Origin: Mucilaginibacter robiniae
Lineage (GTDB): Bacteria > Bacteroidota > Bacteroidia > Sphingobacteriales > Sphingobacteriaceae
Reading direction: 5' to 3'
NCBI RefSeq assembly: GCF_012849215.1
Contig: NZ_CP051682.1
Span: 1,364,001-1,428,000, forward strand
DNA length: 64,000 nt
Below are positions 61,350 through 64,000 of this stretch, one piece after another. Both the position numbers and the translations under genes were made by a program. The stretch's first letter is position 1, and each line of letters starts with the position of its first letter. The notes below the pieces were generated by a model. That model was not told where the DNA came from, did not search any database, and saw only the letters and a list, made by a program, of their open reading frames with translations.

Positions 61350-63956
61350 ATGAACGCTGAACAAACACGCTTACAGGAGCAAAATGCTCAAAAAGTTAAC
61401 TGGCTGAAATGGGGACCTTATCTATCTGAACGCCAATGGGGAACGGTAAGAGAAGATTATAGTAATAACGGAGATGCCTGGAACTACATTACTCATGATA
61501 TGGCTCGTAGTAAAGCTTACCGCTGGGGCGAAGAAGGTATTGCCGGTATCAGCGACGATCAGCAGGAACTTTGCTTAAGTCTGGCTTTATGGAACGGGCA
61601 AGACCCCATATTAAAAGAACGCTTGTTTGGTTTAACTAACAGTGAAGGCAATCATGGTGAGGATGTAAAAGAGCTTTACTATTATCTGGATAGCACGCCT
61701 ACGCACAGCTATTTCAAAATGTTGTATAAATATCCACAAGCTGCTTACCCCTACCAGCAACTATTGGATGAAAACCGTAGGCGTAGCAAATTGGAGCCAG
61801 AGTATGAGCTGATAGATACCGGCTTATTCGACCATGATAACTACTTTGATGTTTTTGTTGAATATGCTAAGCAAAACGAAGAAGATTTACTCATACAATA
61901 CACCATTTGTAACCGCAGCCAACAAACTGCAACCCTTCATGTGTTGCCACAACTATGGTACCGTAACACATGGCAGGAAAACTCAGGCATAATTAAACCT
62001 GAAATGCTTTATCAAGGCGAAAACACACTTTTGTTGCGCTCTGCTTTATTAGGTAATTATTACTGTTATGCCGATGGTAATACTGATATATTGTTTACTG
62101 AAAATGAAACGAACAACCGCCGTTTGTATAATGCTAACAACACTACACCTTACGTAAAAGACGGTATTAACAACCGAGTGGTGCACAATGATACCGCCGC
62201 CGTAAACCCTAAGCAGGAAGGCACTAAAGCAGCTTTTTGGTATCAAATAACTGTTCCGGCGCAAGGTAGTATGGTTATACGGTTACGTTTAAGCAAAAAC
62301 AAACAGGCTTCTCCTTTCCAAGATTTTGACAGCTTAATGAAGCTACGCCAAACTGAAGCGGATGAATTTTATACCGACAACCAGGCTTCAATTACCAATG
62401 AAGATGAACGTTTAGTACAGCGCCAGGCTTGGGCAGGTATGTTATGGAGTAAGCAGTATTACACCTACAATGTTAAACGCTGGTTAGATGGTGATCCGGG
62501 TGAGCCAATACCGCCCAACAGTCGGAAACAAAGCCGTAACAACCGATGGCAACACTTTTTGGCTGAAGATGTACTCTCTATGCCCGATAAATGGGAATAC
62601 CCGTGGTTTGCCGCTTGGGATTTAGCTTTCCATTGTATTACTTTTTCGGCTATTGATGCAGGTTTTGCAAAAAAACAGCTTCGGTTACTAGTTGGTGTGA
62701 ATTACATTCATCCCAACGGGCAATTGCCTGCCTATGAGTGGGATTTTAGCGATGTTAATCCACCCGTTCATGCTTTAGCCAGCTGGCATGTGTATGAAAT
62801 TGATCGTGACATATCGGGTAAAGGTGATCTGGTGTTCCTGGAAGAAATCTTTCAAAAGCTACTACTAAATTTTACCTGGTGGGTAAACCGTAAGGATAGT
62901 GAAGGCAACAACATTTTTGAAGGTGGCTTTTTAGGGTTAGATAATATTGGCGTGTTTAACCGTAGTGCACCGGTACCTGGCGGTGGCTTTCTGGAGCAAG
63001 CCGATGGTACCAGTTGGATGGCCATGTATGCATTAAACATGATGCGCATTGCTATGGAATTGGCTTTGTATAATCCGGCTTACGAAACTATGGCTATTAA
63101 GTTTGCAGAGCATTTTCTGTATATAGCCGGCTCTATAGCCAATATAGGTGAAGAATCATTAGGCTTGTGGGATGACCAGGATGGTTTTTATTATGATGTG
63201 TTACGAAAACCTGATTGCACTTGGGACCGTTTACGCTTGCGCACCTTGGTGGGATTAATACCGATGTTTGCCGTAAGTATTTTTGATGAGGCCCGCTGGA
63301 AAAATCTACCTAAACTAACAGCACGGCTGGACTGGTTTATGCAACAACGCCCTGACTTAGTTGAACTGGTAAGCCGCTGGAAAGATAAAAGCGGTGATGA
63401 ACAGCACTTATTTTCTTTACTGCGTGGACATCGCATGAAATTGTTGCTGCGCCGTATGCTGGACACTAATGAGTTTTTATCAGATTATGGCATTCGTTCA
63501 GTTTCTAAAATTTACGAGAAACATCCTTTTAATTATTATTTGAATGGTGCCGATTATTCCGTTAAATATACGCCTGCCGAAAGTGATACAGATATGTTTG
63601 GCGGCAATAGCAACTGGCGTGGCCCTATCTGGATGCCCATTAATTACCTGTTAATTTCCTCTCTGCAACGCTTTCATGAATATTATACTGACGATTTTAA
63701 AGTTGAATACCCAACCGGATCAGGCCAGTACAGTACATTGGCCGGCATTGCCGATGCTTTAAGCCAGCGGTTGAAAGCAATATTTTTACGGAATGACCAA
63801 GGGGAACGAGCTGTATTTGGCGGCCATCCTAAACTAAATCATGATCCGCATTTTAAAGATTACATTCTGTTTCATGAATATTTTCACGGTGATACGGGCA
63901 AAGGTTTAGGAGCCAGCCACCAAACCGGGTGGACTGGCTTGATAGCCTTACTATAA
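61350..63956 (+). CDS. GH63-type glucosidase
   Basis: An 868-residue cytosolic protein of the MGH1-like/GH63 glucosidase group: WLKWGPYLSERQWGTVREDYS at the N-terminus, GIAGISDDQQELCLSLALWNG, then the (alpha/alpha) barrel with WFAAWDLAFHCITF, DGTSWMAMYALNM and NSNWRGPIWMPINYLL. The Asp of AAWDLAFH and the Glu of HEYFHGD or YEWDFSD region are candidates for the catalytic acid and base. No signal peptide. It likely acts on alpha-glucosides such as glucosylglycerate or similar compatible solutes; the substrate is not clear. Stop at 63956; the last 44 bases of the window hold no complete gene. Confidence 0.85.
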   Translation: MNAEQTRLQEQNAQKVNWLKWGPYLSERQWGTVREDYSNNGDAWNYITHDMARSKAYRWGEEGIAGISDDQQELCLSLALWNGQDPILKERLFGLTNSEGNHGEDVKELYYYLDSTPTHSYFKMLYKYPQAAYPYQQLLDENRRRSKLEPEYELIDTGLFDHDNYFDVFVEYAKQNEEDLLIQYTICNRSQQTATLHVLPQLWYRNTWQENSGIIKPEMLYQGENTLLLRSALLGNYYCYADGNTDILFTENETNNRRLYNANNTTPYVKDGINNRVVHNDTAAVNPKQEGTKAAFWYQITVPAQGSMVIRLRLSKNKQASPFQDFDSLMKLRQTEADEFYTDNQASITNEDERLVQRQAWAGMLWSKQYYTYNVKRWLDGDPGEPIPPNSRKQSRNNRWQHFLAEDVLSMPDKWEYPWFAAWDLAFHCITFSAIDAGFAKKQLRLLVGVNYIHPNGQLPAYEWDFSDVNPPVHALASWHVYEIDRDISGKGDLVFLEEIFQKLLLNFTWWVNRKDSEGNNIFEGGFLGLDNIGVFNRSAPVPGGGFLEQADGTSWMAMYALNMMRIAMELALYNPAYETMAIKFAEHFLYIAGSIANIGEESLGLWDDQDGFYYDVLRKPDCTWDRLRLRTLVGLIPMFAVSIFDEARWKNLPKLTARLDWFMQQRPDLVELVSRWKDKSGDEQHLFSLLRGHRMKLLLRRMLDTNEFLSDYGIRSVSKIYEKHPFNYYLNGADYSVKYTPAESDTDMFGGNSNWRGPIWMPINYLLISSLQRFHEYYTDDFKVEYPTGSGQYSTLAGIADALSQRLKAIFLRNDQGERAVFGGHPKLNHDPHFKDYILFHEYFHGDTGKGLGASHQTGWTGLIALL

Positions 63957-64000
63957 GTTCATTTTTCCAGCATCCTTAAAATCAATATGCAGAGCTCCTC

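Noticed and set aside
61162..61353. 63-codon frame between the tRNA-like gene and GH63
   Set aside because: Begins in the terminator hairpin and has no homology or start signal.

Overview
The window looks like chromosome from a Bacteroidota bacterium, most likely Sphingobacteriaceae (Mucilaginibacter or Pedobacter-like). The reasons are a SusC/SusD polysaccharide-utilisation locus (PUL), a flexirubin-free carotenoid cluster of crtI/crtB/lycopene-cyclase type, promoters of the Bacteroidota form TTG-N19-21-TAnnTTTG, tRNA genes without encoded CCA, and an AT-rich core interrupted by GC-richer acquired DNA. This placement is inference from gene content; no 16S or marker comparison was possible.

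Left edge (1-1072): the C-terminus of a probable argininosuccinate lyase, a perfect inverted-repeat terminator, and a short-chain dehydrogenase whose N-terminus was removed by an IS21-family element. Two copies of this element lie in the same orientation (1073-3694 and 34494-37115) and show no difference in the istA and istB proteins or in the ends I compared. They bracket about 31 kb of accessory DNA. The flanks of both copies are broken genes and neither copy has a visible target duplication, which suggests deletion or recombination at the copies.

Accessory island (3695-34493): (i) an HNH nuclease homologue, with a paralogue at 19.6 kb; (ii) a tightly coupled His-Xaa-Ser (Hxs) operon with three His/Ser-repeat precursors, HxsD, a methyltransferase, radical SAM enzymes HxsB and HxsC, and a voltage-gated-channel remnant cut at its selectivity filter; (iii) a soluble FtsK-like ATPase; (iv) an unassigned three-gene set with a helical HEPN-like protein and a TIR protein; (v) a type IV restriction operon mcrB-mcrC plus a frameshifted DUF2971 gene; (vi) a bacterial NHEJ operon (Ku, LigD) with a small accessory protein, beside a cluster of DnaA boxes and a palindromic promoter; (vii) small hypotheticals and decayed genes (cold-shock protein, YnfA), a HupE/DUF3500 pair, an esterase and a cation efflux pump. 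These are mainly defence, repair and secretion/modification functions, typical of a genomic island. tRNA-Asn lies just beyond the right IS copy.

Core-like region (37.1-44.9 kb): a truncated response regulator, tRNA-Asn, a PfkB kinase, murB, an ECF-type sigma factor, then crtI opposite an overlapping crtB / secreted hypothetical / lycopene cyclase / cytochrome-b5-like operon. A membrane receptor follows whose C-terminus is a transposase-type zinc ribbon.

PUL (46.9-60.5 kb, minus strand): SusC, SusD, GH16, two GH30, a heptahaem cytochrome c, GH3 and GH5. Together these predict binding, import and degradation of a beta-1,3/1,6-glucan (laminarin or fungal wall type). Terminators after SusD and after GH3 divide the locus. 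Beyond it is a stand-alone RNA gene with a tRNA fold but an abnormal anticodon arm and a very long variable region, followed by a GH63-type glucosidase.
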